Positions 46,339-57,711 are shown, counted from the stretch's first letter. The stretch: DNA of 64,000 nucleotides from Micromussa lordhowensis (GCA_964020085.1 OZ026600.1:4711361-4775360), one strand, 5' to 3'. A program made the numbers and translations. Notes: generated by a model from the sequence alone, not told the origin.

Positions 46339-47763
46339 GTATGAAGTAAACAATCACCAGCCGTCAGATATTTAACAAATAGATTACATGTTGCCGTGCG
46401 TTTGTTCAGTAGCTGATCACAGATGACGTCAAAATGTGGTTAGGGCAAAAAAGTGGCACACGAAGAGATATTGAGCCGATGTTTTCAGTGATGTTCTTAC
46501 CACATTTTGACGTCTTCTGTGATCTGTTAACGAGCAGACGACAACATGGCAGTAGCAGTTTATCTGTTTTATAACAAGGAATCAAAAACACATGTTAATG
46601 ACGTCATCTATACGTCTGTCCTCCAGTTGATCATATGTAAGAACCAATCAAAATGCGAGAATAATTTGACTTATTATATAAAATTTTATTTCGACTAACA
46701 CAAGTGCACCACATTTTGAGGACTAAGTCATAGAGCATCATGTATGTCATATGTTTCTATTAACCTACACTATAACTCAAGTAGTTTTACTGCTAAAAAA
46801 AGCTTTTAAGTCCCTGGGATTCCAACCATTGCTTCTGGTAAGGTTTACAACTGGGAGAACGTATCATTTCCGGTGGTGGTAGAAGGCTTCTCAGCGATAG
46901 AAAAACAGACGGGAAAAGAGTTTTCATAACTGATAAGGCACTGATGAGTGATGCATTATAAGAATGTCACTGTTATTGAACGATACAATGTGCATCTACT
47001 TGCAAAATTACACTTTGCCAAATTTCCACTTGAAGTACAATGTTCTTGAAGGGCAACAATGAGTCGAAAGGGAGAAAAAATCTGCAGGCAGAAAGGGGGG
47101 GTATCTTTCCTTACCAGACAGATGGGCCTATAATCGGACTGGCTTTTAACTAACTTTTACGTCCTTAGCTTTGATGAGGGCCACTCATGAGAGAACAGCA
47201 CAACTCTTGGGAAGTAGAAGAAAAGAAACGAAACTGTGGATAGATTTAATTTCAATCTTTAATTGTACTATCACTGATATCTTGGCGTTATGTATGTTTC
47301 GACAGGAGGGTGCTGAGGGGAACAAGGTCCTGCAAGACGAGATTAGGAGGTAAAAAATAGACCATGCATGTTCCTTGTGTAATTAAGAACTAACCTTTTT
47401 CTGTAGAGTCTTTTAAAACAACTCTTACGTGAACATTTGCTCAATATTTGATGCTGCCCCCCCGGGGCCACAATCCCCAACCAAAATCTTTTCAGAGTAT
47501 CCGGGGGGGAGGACTGCGGACCGTTGGGGAAAGAATGTGTCTGTGGCTTGAACAGCATTGAAACTATCAAATTGAAATTGGTTGTGTAGTGTTTTAGAAA
47601 TGAAGACATCTCTTTATAGCTGTATACATAGCTGTTTCGCTTAGATCAGGTGATCGGTTATTTTATACTTTACAATGAAATAAGCTCCAGTCATAACCAT
47701 GGGCTTAGAGAGATCAGTCAATCCTACAAGATTGATAATTACTCATTATCAATATTCTTGCAG
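46339..47763. other. Large intron of TSP1 gene 1
   Basis: No exon is recognised. A string near 46418-46450 (TGATCACAGATGACGTCAAAATGTGGT) is answered by its complement near 46499-46526, a small foldback. A C/G-run block at 47455-47515 (CCCCCCCGGGGCC and CCGGGGGGG) is also inverted-repeat-like. Confidence 0.4.
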
Positions 47764-47858
47764 ATCCACAGTTAACAGATCGGCCGGGGAACAAATGTGG
47801 ATTAACTTCTATAGCTGGGAATGAGGACTGGGTGATCACAGTTTTGGAAACAACATAA
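47764..47858 (+). CDS. TSP1 gene 1, probable last exon
   Basis: A TTCTTGCAG acceptor in phase 1 opens DPQLTDRPGNKCGLTSIAG and the frame ends VLETT at TAA 47856-47858. The homologous segment at 52586-52644 on the other strand starts DLQLSDWPGNKC behind a TTTTTGCAG acceptor in the same phase. Beyond the TAA the same frame continues for 42 codons with a strong hydrophobic run (SLWILLLLLLLIGCIF) and a short Cys/Arg tail to TGA 47985-47987. A second possible acceptor near 47870 would place that membrane segment in phase. Confidence 0.5.
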
Positions 47859-48065
47859 CGGGGTTTGTTAGAAAGGATTCTGTTCGAATCTACCGCATCG
47901 CTTTGGATATTATTGTTGTTATTATTGTTGATCGGTTGTATCTTTCGCTTTTGTTGGTGTAGGGCAAATAAAACAAGTTTAAAATGACTTAATTTGTTGT
48001 GGTGATATTTATTGTTACTTAATTACTTAGCTATGATTATGTTACCAAAACCCTTTGATACCGTA

Positions 48066-48339
48066 TAGAGCGTTTTTCAATTGAGTGTCGTAACACCAAA
48101 AACAAAATAATCACTCTAGCCAATGATAAAGGCCATAAACATTACAGTGAACCAATCAAAACTCGAAGCAAATACGTAAAGTTGACGCAAGGGGTGAGAA
48201 AGCGAGTGCGAGCGAGTCTCAATGAGTATTGGTTTCTACTTCTGATTGGATGAAAAAACGGCGCGAGTTTTTTGAGCCAATCATGTAACGCAGTAATGGA
48301 AAACCAATTACTTTTCGAAACTCAATAAAAACTGCTCTA
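48066..48339. mobile_element. MITE, TAGAGC-end family, copy 1
   Basis: Ends TAGAGCGTTTTTCAATTGAG and CTCAATAAAAACTGCTCTA are inverted copies. The interior shares CCAATCAAAACTCGAA, GATTGGATGAAAAA and GGCGCGAG with the copy at 54681-54980. No gene. Confidence 0.65.
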
Positions 48340-49732
48340 TCAAACATCATGATTCGATTTAGTACCATCCTTCCAATAAGCTGACCTTTAAATGGGAGCA
48401 CCCAGCATCATTACATAAAGGGTCACCAACTTAGGCGTCCTGAACCGAGTGATCAGTGAGTGCTAGCGCCCCTTTAAAGTGGATCCGGGAATACTTTCAC
48501 CCGGAAAATGTTTTATATTTTAGAGCTTCAGTAAGAACGCTTTCATGATTCTGAGCACAAATTTCCAAACGTAATCTGTATTTCGTACGAATTTTACGAG
48601 TGGCGTATTTTCCATTTATTCCACACTTACCGAGACTATCCAATAGAATTGATCGCATGAAAAACCCTTACGGAATTTTTGTCATTCAATCACAATCGCG
48701 AAACGACTTTCTCGCGCGTGAGAAAAGCGTTTCATCCAATCAGAAATCAGCTGTCAAAATGAATCAGTCAGTTCGCAACGCTCAAGTTGTGGTTGGCGCC
48801 TCTTCGATCTTCCTTCTCAGAAGTTTGTAGAGTTTCCACAAGTTTACACCATTTTCTCGCAAAGTAGCTATGAACCACAGGCAATGGCGGAAAGTTCGAA
48901 CAGGTTTACCACTGTTAAACCCATTGAAGATTACATTCAGGAACAGCAGAACAAAGTCACTTGGGGGTAAACCCGACGAGACGTTTATACCTTGGAAGCG
49001 AATTACTCAAAACAAAAGGAAGAGACAAGAAAAGTTGAAGAAATCCAGATGTGTGAAAATTTATTATAAGAGTCTAACGAACAGATGGCGAGGATTACGA
49101 ACCATCAAGCGTTTGAGGATTTTCTTCAAATGTTAATTAAGAAATAGAAAACATGTACCGTGTTTCTATCGAGTTTTATAGTTCACCACTAAATTTTCTC
49201 CGATTCTTATTGGTTTCAATTGATCACGTGACGCGATAGTGTTCATCCGCGGAGAGACACTACTATCAGCCCAAATAGTGCCCGTCCGCGGAAAATACCC
49301 GGCTGGATAGTAGTTGTCCGTGAAAATTTATCTGTAAACAAGCGGGTTTGTAGAAAAAAAAAACAATTGAAATTGTATAAAGGAGGTTTTGTCCGTTTTC
49401 CTATTCAAATTTTTCATTTGGCTTTCACAGCTTTCATCTCAAAAAGTTGAAAATAGTTCAGTTGAAGTCTGATTGATTTTTGAACTAGCACGCGGAATTT
49501 AGTGGTGAACAATAAAGACAATACAGTGTTTAAGTCTCGGAAATTTGTTCTTAAAACTAGCACGAATGCCGTTCTCTGATTGCCTACGCTACTCACTATC
49601 TATTCTGTGATAGATAGTGAGTAGCGTAACAGTGTGCACTTGTTAACAAAATGACGGCCGTTTCTTGGCGTTTTCGAAGTGTTGAGAAGAGGATTTAGAT
49701 TAAGTTTTGAACGACTAGTAGATTTATACTAA

Positions 49733-50084
49733 AACAATTAGATTATTCGCTCTCGATTTCTATCGCGCGATAGTTGACTCGGGCTGCGCCCTCGTCAACT
49801 ATCACGCGATAGAAATCTCGAGCTCATAATCTAGGCCGGGTTGTTCGAAAGCCTGTTAACGCTAACCCAGGATTAAAAGTTAACCGGGGTATCAATTTTT
49901 CTTGTATAAAAGTGTTATCCATCGTTTATGTTTTGTGTAGTTTGAGATTAGTCATGCTCAAAACTGAAGGGCAAAAACTATAAACGGAACTCCTTGCTGA
50001 AAAGCTACAAAAATGAAATCAAAATTCTCGCTAATCCTGGGTTAGCTTAATCGGGCTTTGAACAACCCGGCCCTAATTGTTAAA
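49733..50084. mobile_element. Palindromic element interrupted by a nested MITE
   Basis: AACAATTAGATTATTCGCTC at the left is answered by GAGCTCATAATCTAATTGTT, with CGATTTCTATCGCGCGATAG and CTATCACGCGATAGAAATC between. The right arm is split by the CTA-flanked MITE at 49834-50073. The AACAATTA...TAATTGTTAAATA outer strings match those of the hairpin element in the array. Confidence 0.6.
49834..50073. mobile_element. MITE with GGCCGGGTTGTTC ends and CTA duplication
   Basis: Begins GGCCGGGTTGTTCGAAAGCC and ends with the complement GGCTTTGAACAACCCGGCC; AACCCAGGATTA recurs inverted further in. Flanked by CTA on both sides, a 3-bp duplication like that of Harbinger-type elements. Confidence 0.65.
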
Positions 50085-50404
50085 TAGAAACACGATTATT
50101 AACCAATCAGCGCGCGCATTTTCTGAGGGCTGTTTTCTAAACCGGTTTTAGAAAGAACGTATCCTGTAAGCATTATCGATGACTAAGAGTTTGAGCGAGC
50201 AAGGAAATGTCTGGAAGCTCGAAGAAAACAACTTAAAACAAGCAAGGCAAAGGAAGAAAAGAAAACAAAGGCAGCTGAAGCTTTGACTGATGAAGAGGTA
50301 AACATTCTGTACCAAAAATATTTAGGCTTTCGAAGAAGCGATGCATGAAGTGCTTGCACTTTCTGAATAAAGACATAACTTGACTGAAGCTTATTGTTCT
50401 GGCC

Positions 50405-50466
50405 CTGGTTGTTCGAAAGGTGGATAACCCTATCAACCGGATAAATCACTATCCAGTGAATAGCGC

Positions 50467-50501
<35 letters not shown>

Positions 50502-50522
50502 GCCTTTGAACAACTGGGGCCA
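50405..50522. mobile_element. 118-bp hairpin MITE
   Basis: An almost complete palindrome: GGCCCTGGTTGTTCGAAAGG at the left and CCTTTGAACAACTGGGGCC at the right, with GGATAAATCACTATCCAG and its complement around the centre. Ends resemble those of the 49834-50073 MITE. Confidence 0.65.
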
Positions 50523-50599
50523 GCTGAATGAAAAAGCAAATAAAGTTTATAAGAACGTTGAAGGTGAAAATCTCAGTAAGTATGAAACAAACAAATTAC

Positions 50600-50740
50600 A
50601 GTATGGAAAGTGCTTAGTACGGTATTTACGCACTCGTTGTTTTTGTATCAGAAACCTCACTCTTCCGCTACGCCCTCTCGTTCGTTTTCTGTTTATGTCA
50701 ACAATTCGGGCGCAAATACCGAACGCGCGCACTTTCCATG
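50600..50740. repeat. Imperfect palindrome around a short spacer
   Basis: GGAAAGTGC...CGGTATTTACGC at the left is answered by GCGCAAATACCG...GCACTTTCC at the right, enclosing a pyrimidine-rich stretch. Non-coding. Confidence 0.45.
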
Positions 50741-50764
50741 ACTTCACCAGTGAATATTATGATC

Positions 50765-50862
50765 GAAGTCTTCGGCAATCTTCGGAAATCTTCGGACATT
50801 TTCGGAAAGGTCCTGTTGCCTTCGGAAATCTTCCGAAAGTGGTCGGAAATCTTCGGAAAATC
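50765..50862. repeat. Degenerate decamer repeat (TCTTCGGAAA)
   Basis: The string TCTTCGGAAA or a close variant recurs about eight times in 100 bp. No other signal. Confidence 0.6.
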
Positions 50863-51011
50863 GTCAAAAACGTCGATATCAGTATGTCTATATAGTAAAC
50901 AACATAATACATGGCTGCTTGTAGATATGGAATATCTCTTCTCGTGTTCAACTTTATGTCTCATGGGCTCGTGTAGATATGGCCGGAATATCTCATGGCT
51001 CGCTTATATCT

Positions 51012-51425
51012 CATGGGCTCGCGTAGATATGGAATATCTCTTCTCCTCCTGTTCAACTTTATGTCTAACGAGTGAGCGCAGCGAACGAGTGAGATATCGA
51101 GTTTTACACTCGGTGGCCTCATGGTTAGTGCGCTCGACTCCGGAGCGAGCGCTCCGGGTTCGAGCCCTGGCCGGGGACATTGTGTTGTGTTCTTGGGCAA
51201 GACACTGAACTCTCACATTGGCTCTCTCCACCCAGGTGTATAAATGGGTACCGGCGAATTTAATGCTGGGGGTAACCCTGCGATGGACTAGCATAGTAGA
51301 AATACTCCTAGTCGCTTCATGCTACTGAAACCGGGATAAGCTCCGGCCTGATGAGCCACTAGGCTCGTATGCAGACTTTACCTTACACTCGAAAATTAGA
51401 TATTCCATATCTACGTGAGCCCATG
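51012..51425. mobile_element. Palindromic element split by a SINE
   Basis: CATGGGCTCGCGTAGATATG at 51012 and its near-exact complement ending at 51425 form 28-bp arms with one mismatch. Direct copies of the ATGTCTCATGGGCTCG-type string also lie just left (50955-51010). The SINE at 51113-51382 sits between the arms. Confidence 0.55.
51113..51382 (+). mobile_element. tRNA-derived SINE with 9-bp target duplication
   Basis: The head has a pol III A box TGGTTAGTGCG (51122) and B box GGTTCGAGCCC (51157). The body carries GGGCAAGACACTGAACTCTC and CCACCCAGGTGTATAAATGG, a central module found in several metazoan SINE families. The tail ends GCAGACTTTACC. TTACACTCG flanks both sides (51104-51112, 51383-51391). 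Confidence 0.85.
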
Positions 51426-51693
51426 TATTATCCTCTATTTACATCACTTTTGTCTACCGCAATGGCCCACAAACACACCTTGTCTATCGTATTACATGTA
51501 TTTTTAACTTTTTTATTATAGAGACAAGCGGCTCCACATAGGAAAAGAAGTGCTGTCCCATAAGAAACCTATATCTATAGCCTTGAGTGAAATGCAACGA
51601 GAAAGGTCTGTAAGCTCGTACGAAAAGAAAAGAAGTTCTTGAATGCATGCAAATTTTCTCAGTAATCTTCTTAGCAGGCAGACAAGCTTCAAC

Positions 51694-51729
<36 letters not shown>

Positions 51730-51748
51730 TTAAAAATAATAATAATAT
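51694..51748. repeat. (AAT)n microsatellite
   Basis: A run of ATAATAATA repeats interrupted once by TTAAAAATAA. Confidence 0.9.
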
Positions 51749-52038
51749 CTTGATTGACCACTCCGCCAATGGGGCTTTTCAGGGCCAATGATCATGATGA
51801 AATTATGAAACAAATAATCCAAATGAACATAACATGGTTAAGAGAAACCTTACGTGGTACAAACCCGGTTTGTTTTAACAGCCTTTAATAATAGACCAAT
51901 AATTGCAAGTTGTTTCATCACAACATGTTTCATCTCTAGATTACTTAGTCCACGAGTTTAGCCATAGGTCTCATTTGATTAATACATATGGGCAATCGTA
52001 TGAATTCGATTTGTACAAGTATGTATTTAGGGGGTATG

Positions 52039-52262
52039 TTTCTAAAGAAACTGTGAAGCTGCGTCGGTGGGGAGTATTGCAAGATAATTTGGTTTTATCA
52101 ACTGAGTTGATAATGCGAATTGGCCACCGTAAAGAGATTCGAAAGCTGACGTTTCGAGTGTTAGCCATTCGCTCCGACGAAGGGCTAACGCTCGAAACCT
52201 CAGCTTTCGAATCTCTTTACGGTGGCCAATTCACATTATCAATTCAGTTGACAAAGCCAAAT
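52039..52262. repeat. Head-to-head pair of a dispersed repeat end with hammerhead-like remnant
   Basis: Two inverted copies of one sequence (GGCTAACGCTCGAAACCTC, GAATCTCTTTACGGTGGCC, AATTCACATTATCAA) meet near 52172. The right copy contains CCGACGA-AGGGC-TAAC-GCTC-GAAA, which has the order of a hammerhead core with one core base changed (CTGACGA to CCGACGA). A single copy with the same change lies at 55664-55810. Likely PLE-type termini, by analogy with the motif at 12548. Confidence 0.5.
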
Positions 52263-52585
52263 TATGGATTTATACTTCGAGTAATATTTGGAAATTTTCT
52301 CAAAATTGTACGTCTGCTCTCAGCCACACAATGCGTGAAGTAGTTTTAACATTTATATAATTAAGAACAATACTAATGAATAACCACAACTAATTTTCTC
52401 ATTGCAAGCTTGTTTTATTTCTCCCACACCAACAAGCGAATGATATACATGTAACTGAAGAGTGAAGTGTCCGAAACTGTTCAACAGCCATAAGTTGAGA
52501 TTATGGTGATGTCGTGAGTTCGAACATTTTCCTGCCAAAAAAACCCGCGTTATGTTATTCCAAAACTGTGATTTCCCAGCCCACG

Positions 52586-52644
52586 TCACACAGTTATAGA
52601 AAGTTGTTCGCATTTGTTTCCCGGCCAATCTGATAACTGTAGAT
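52586..52644 (-). CDS. TSP1 gene 2, probable last exon
   Basis: Homologue of the last exon of gene 1: TTTTTGCAG acceptor, phase 1, then DLQLSDWPGNKCEQLSITV and a stop. Beyond the stop the DNA still aligns with gene 1 down to a shared CWC-NKTSL string before a common stop position near 52400, but without an intact membrane run. Either this copy is decayed or the last exon is spliced differently. Confidence 0.4.
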
Positions 52645-52839
52645 CTGCAAAAATAATTAAATAATAAGTAGTTAGTTTTGGGTAAAGTTGACTTAACGCA
52701 GAAGTCGCTCCTTAAAAGCAATTTTCTGACTAGAAAGTAGTAAACAAACGATCCAAAATCATTAATATTAAAGAAAAACACTAAACTGCGGCGGTGGCTT
52801 GGATATCTAATCATAATTAGTATAAACTGTTATAATTTT

Positions 52840-53500
52840 ATTTCTTCGCTTACTTCTTGGTCTTAGTTTCAACTGAGGAGATCGAATATCAAACAATTCA
52901 AGACATTGTTTCACCACGTTTCTCAGCCATTAATAATTCATCAAGTTAAAGCAAAGAGAATCACAACTGGACACCCGGTCTTAATTAGCTTCACCGTTTA
53001 CTCCTCTGTTTTTGTTTCGATTGAGAAGATATATCAAACACTTGAGACAGTGTTTCATCGGCTATCCAAATACCTCAAATTTGTCAAAAAATACTCCACT
53101 GCGCGTCGTATTTTCAACTCTCTTCTCAATGTTTGGATATCGCGATGAAACAATGTATTTCTCGTGTTTGATATATTACATATATATCATACGCGGCCCA
53201 TTCAAGACACTGTTTCACCGCGTTTCTCAAACTAATTAACAATTCTAGAGGTTTAAACAAAGGAAATCATGACGGATATCCGATCTCAATAAGCATAGAC
53301 GTTTACGATATTATTTCCTACTTTTAGTTTCAATAGAGACGATATATTAAACACTCAAGACAGCGTTTGACCACAAGTCCAAACACCTCGAACTTCGACA
53401 AAAATACTCCGCTACGCGTCGTATTTTCAACTCTATTCTCGGTGTTTGGAAATGTGATCAAACACGGTCTTTCGTGCTTGATATATTACTTCCAAACGCC
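52840..53500. repeat. Tandem palindromic repeats of about 150 bp
   Basis: A TCAAGACA-TGTTTCACC string or its variant recurs at about 52894, 53041, 53200 and 53354. Two blocks (53028-53170 and 53340-53493) fold on themselves: ATATCAAACAC arms around a CGCGTCGTATTTT centre. No gene. Confidence 0.55.
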
Positions 53501-54680
53501 TCGAATTTCTTTAAAATACTTCGCTTGATTCCATTACTTGGACTCTCGGCTGTGCATCGCATTTTTAATTTTCCTCTCGGTTTTTGTCAATGTTTGATGA
53601 GATGCATTTTATCATTTTCCAAATAGTACATCAAAAATCAGCTTCGAAAAAAATTCTATAGCTCAATAGAAACTCTGAATTCTGACTTAATTAATTACTA
53701 CGTACGCTTTTAAGAAACCAAAACCAAAATTAAATTAACAAATACGATGTTTCTTGGATACATCTGCAGGTACCGGAAAGCTTTGTATTTTGGGTCACTT
53801 TGGATTAGTCTTTATTTGGAGTTGTTTTGTTTCCTGTCTTTTATTTCTTTTGTTTTACGCAAGCTTACGTAATCTGTGCTCCGGTACCTGCAGAAAGATC
53901 CTGTTTCTTCTATTGAAACAAGAGAAATAAAATTTAAATCTCATTGTAAATGTGTGCAGGTTTGTTTCAAATGTTGAATTTTGGTTCAAAGACTTCAAAA
54001 ATACTGGTGTTGAACTTGACAGCCAGCGCGCCTTTCGTTCAACCAAACGAAACGGAGGCCCGGCGGTACGTCTGCAACGACCGCTCTATATTTTACAAAA
54101 AAAAAAACAGAATAGTATTCATGGCTAGACAATGAACCTATTTTGCCTTCACTACACAACCGAACACACTCAAAGGTTGAGGCATAGGCGCGTTGGTCAG
54201 CCAAGCCCAAGATCTGTTTAATTGTGACAATAGGCTTACGACAAAGTGGATAAGAGATACATCAAGTATGGTCCTACATGCGCCAAAGCCGGACACGTAA
54301 ACCCCAAAAGAACCCTTGTTAGGAAAAATAGGGACCAGATGCAGTGGCGCCACCTTTGGAGTTTTAAGGTTGATCTATAAATTAAAAAACAGTTCGTATG
54401 ACGCTAATATTACACAATAAAAATAAACCTAATGGAAAAGTGCTAGTGGCAAGGCTGACCGTAGAATGTCACAAGTTACCCAACGGTCTCTTTTTACAAA
54501 CATACTACCCATGAGTCTTCGCGTACTACGCTCGCACCCAGTTCTCTGTTCCGTGTCGGTAAAATATTAATTTATGTCAATACCAATTATCACAAATTTC
54601 ATTTTTATGATTATTATTATTACCTTTTTATCCTCTTTGTCAAGGACTCTGCATTCTCTACCGTCCTGTTGGAAAACATT
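53501..54680. other. Non-coding stretch
   Basis: No gene is recognised. GCAGGTACCGGAAAGC near 53767 is answered inverted by GCTCCGGTACCTGC near 53877, a small foldback of about 125 bp. Confidence 0.35.
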
Positions 54681-54980
54681 TGAAAAGCAGTTTTAAATTG
54701 AGTGTGGTAAAACCAAAACCAATGTTATCACTCTGGCCATAGTTAATACTATGCTCTGGCCAATCACAAAGGGCACAGACAATCCACAGATCCAATCAAA
54801 ACTCGAAATAAATGCAAGTAGTTGACGCGAAACGCGGGAAAACATGTGCGAAGGAGTCACGAGGGGTTTTCATTTTTCTTTTGATTGGATGAAAAAGTGG
54901 CGCGAGATTTTTAAGCCAATCATGTAGCGTTATGACGCAAAACCAATTACTTTTCGACACTCAAGGTAAACTGCTTTACA
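54681..54980. mobile_element. MITE, TAGAGC-end family, copy 2
   Basis: Same family as 48066-48339: GAAAAGCAGTTTTAAATTGAG at the left and CTCAAGGTAAACTGCTTT at the right, with the shared interior strings. Confidence 0.6.
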
Positions 54981-55209
54981 ATAGCATTTTTAACTAGATT
55001 ATCAAAATTCCAACATGTTATAACCACATGAATACCGTTACATGATCCAAAAATTAATCCACTTCCTATTGACATCTGTTACCCGTAAAGTAATCTTCCA
55101 CTTTACTTGCTTTTTCCATTGAGACGTGCAAATTAACGTTTTAGTGAATGTCTAGAGCCGCCGCATGCTCCAACTGCAATGCAGTGTGTTCTGAGAAAAC
55201 AAATCTGTT

Positions 55210-55560
55210 GCATTCTATTGTATTCTGCATTTTCTTTCCTACTCTATGCTACTCTACTCTATTCTACTATTCTCAACTCTTTTCTAGCCTAGTCTAGTCT
55301 ACTGCACTCTACTCTATTCTATCCTAGTCCAGTCTAGTCTAGGCTACTCTACTCTACTCTATTTAATTATAATATATTCTATTCTAAGTTATTCTATTCT
55401 AGTGTAGCCTAGTCTAATGTAGTCTAGTCTAGTCTAGTCTAGTGTAGTCCAGTCTATTCTAATCTCGTCTAATCTACTCTATTCTATCCTATTCTATTCT
55501 AGTTTATTCTACTCTAGTCTTGTGCCGTGTAATCTAGTCTAGTCTAATGTAGTTACGAAC
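55210..55560. repeat. Pentanucleotide repeat (TCTAN)n
   Basis: About 350 bp made almost entirely of TCTAC, TCTAT and TCTAG units, with a CTAGTCTAGTCTAGTCTAG core. Confidence 0.9.
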
Positions 55561-55663
55561 AAACAACATACCGATAAATTTTCCATCTCTCAGTGGCGTA
55601 AATTACATTTTAATCGATGCCATTGTAGTTGTTACTGAAATAAGCCAGGAAAGCAGTTATTTA

Positions 55664-55810
55664 TTGGATTCGCTCCGACGAAGGGCTAACGCTCGAAACT
55701 TCAGCTTCCGAATCTCTTTACGGTGGCCAATTCACATTATCAACCCAGTTGATAAAACCAAATTATCTTGTAATACTCCCACCGACGCAGCACCACAGTT
55801 TCCTTAGAAA
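55664..55810. repeat. Single copy of the dispersed repeat end seen at 52039-52262
   Basis: Shares CGCTCCGACGAAGGGCTAAC, GAATCTCTTTACGGTGGCC and the following CACCGACGCAG-type string with the palindromic pair. It carries the same one-base change in the hammerhead-like core. Confidence 0.55.
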
Positions 55811-55940
55811 CTTGCCCCCTTTGATCGTCAGTTATTTCTGAAGTCAATTAAATCAAAATTACTGATCCCCAGAACTAGGATAAAGGGTAACAGAGCTCAT
55901 TTCCCATGCAGGCCTCATTCTCGAGATAATCCCATCATAC

Positions 55941-56111
55941 CTCTGCATGATTGCACTTTACACTTCTTTGTTTCTGAGTATTTCCCTTTACAGTTCTTTC
56001 CCGTCCCCGAGGGGGGAGGGTTGGTGCAGGTCCGAGAACGGCGTTTTCTCCCGAAGCCACAGGTCTTGCTACAATCACCAAACTTCGACCAATGAGAGAA
56101 CCCTCCATCAA
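55941..56111 (-). CDS. TSP1 gene 2, third-type TSP1 exon
   Basis: A 171-base phase 1-1 exon (acceptor TTTCAG, donor GTATGA) encoding DGGFSHWSKFGDCSKTCGFG, CTNPPPSGTGKNC and CKVQSCR. It pairs with the 46168-46338 exon of gene 1 in length, phase and basic second half. Confidence 0.8.
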
Positions 56112-57064
56112 CTGAAATGAAATCAAAAAATACGTCAATCAGTTAAAGGAGCTCAGTGTTGATTTTATGATACTTCAATTTCAGACCTGGTTTTCACCAG
56201 TGTGCTAGTGCTTATGCGTGTGCTGTGTGCGTCTTTACTACCGTTATGCCTGTGCTTCATTTCCACCAATGACAGGACGTGGCGTGACACGACAAAAACT
56301 GTCACATCTTCTCCAAACTATACTTTTCTTTAGTAAGAAAATAAACGACGCTCTTATCAGTCGCCTTTAACGTCTGAGAAGTTAAAGCTGTCTAGTATAA
56401 AAACGTGACGCCCTTACGCCGATAGAAAGACTAGATAGAACCTAGTCTTTTTTATTTTTTTCTGTTAGGCCGTGCACTTAAATGCGTCTCGTTTTTATTC
56501 CAGACACCTTTAACGTCTTAAACGTTAAAGGTGTCTAGACAACTTAAACGTCTCTAGCATAAAAATGGCCAATAAAAGGAAACAGAGATAAAAACAACTC
56601 GGAAATGCAAATTGAACTTCGAAACAACTGTTCTGTACTAAGCATCCGGAATGCAGACATATTTTAGAAAAATTGAATCATACATAAAAATTGAATCCAT
56701 ACAATATTAACCATGGAAATATGAACATGACTGGTTCGACGTGAAATTATAAAGAGTTGTACAGTTTGGGATTACAAGATATGGCTGAATTAACAAGAAA
56801 ATATATTGGCGTCTCGCCAAGACATAAAAACTAGCCAAAATAACGAGGTGACCGTAAAATGGGGTTACACTGTAATTCCATTATTCACCTTATTCGGATC
56901 GACCCACAACCACTTCGTAACAGCAAGAACACTTAACCAATGATAATTTAAGCTGTTTGGTATATAGTGGGCTCAAACAGGCTTCTTTCGGGTAAAACAG
57001 CATGATGATTTCAAAGAAATTACGATACGATATTTCAAAATTAACATGAGATGATAGAAAGCCA
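56112..57064. other. Intron of TSP1 gene 2 with a 35-bp palindrome
   Basis: AGACACCTTTAACGTCTTAA continues at 56502-56536 into its own complement. A related degenerate palindrome (GCCTTTAACGTCTGAGAAG) lies near 56365. No exon is seen. Confidence 0.4.
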
Positions 57065-57265
57065 ATCCATCTCCATCCAACGAGCGTAAGTGGAATAATA
57101 ATTTTATTAAAAACGCCCAAAAATATAGAAAACTAAAATGAAGTAAAAACACCCAAAATATTACGTCAACGTTGACAATCTCGTAGAGCATAATTTAATT
57201 GCTTACACACCATGAAAGCTAAGCCAATGAAAACCCTTGAATTTCATTGTGCAATGAATCAGTTT
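57065..57265 (-). mobile_element. Degenerate relative of the array hairpin element
   Basis: Read on the minus strand it shares TTTTCATTGGCTTAGC, TTAGTTTTCTATATTTT and GGGCGTTTTTAATAAAA with the element in the A units, then ATTATTCCACTTACG before decaying. Confidence 0.6.
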
Positions 57266-57297
57266 TGAATCAAATATAATGTAATACCTTTACCCAC

Positions 57298-57477
57298 CAT
57301 TTTCCGGTTCACAAGGCTGAGTGTTGCACTTTCGCCTCTTCTTGTTTCTTCCAACGCAACCCTTGCCACCGATCGACGGAGGGGGATTGGTACAGGTTCG
57401 TTTACGCTCTTTGAAGCCACCTCCACACTTTACACTACACCTGCCCCAGGCTCCAAACTTGCTCCATCCTCCGTTTA
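57298..57477 (-). CDS. TSP1 gene 2, second TSP1 exon
   Basis: A 180-base phase 1-1 exon (acceptor TTGTTGCAG, donor GTGGGT) encoding NGGWSKFGAWGRCSVKCGGG, CTNPPPSIGGKGC and CNTQPCEPEN. The full TSP1 core is present. Gene 1 retains only a decayed half-exon that may correspond. Confidence 0.75.
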
Positions 57478-57711
57478 CTGCAACAAATCAACAACATACA
57501 CCAAATCAAAGTCTATACGGGAAGGGATACCCAAGCCTCAGGTATATGACAGGGTAGAGATTACACAAGTTCAGGTAGATGATGCACTATGCACCTCTCC
57601 CGCCCCCTCCCCCCACGAGCATGGTGCATCCCATTTGAGAAAGAATTTGAATTACAGATATCAGCCCAGCTAAACAGCCCTAAGCGAATGAACCTTCTCA
57701 GAGATACTTAC

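Noticed and set aside
50738..51208. Frames across 50.7-51.2 kb
   Set aside because: They cross the decamer repeat, the palindrome and the SINE and have no domain.
52353..52814. 153-codon minus-strand frame as a gene
   Set aside because: It overlaps the candidate last exon of gene 2 in another frame and has no domain; homology with gene 1 supports the exon frame at its start.
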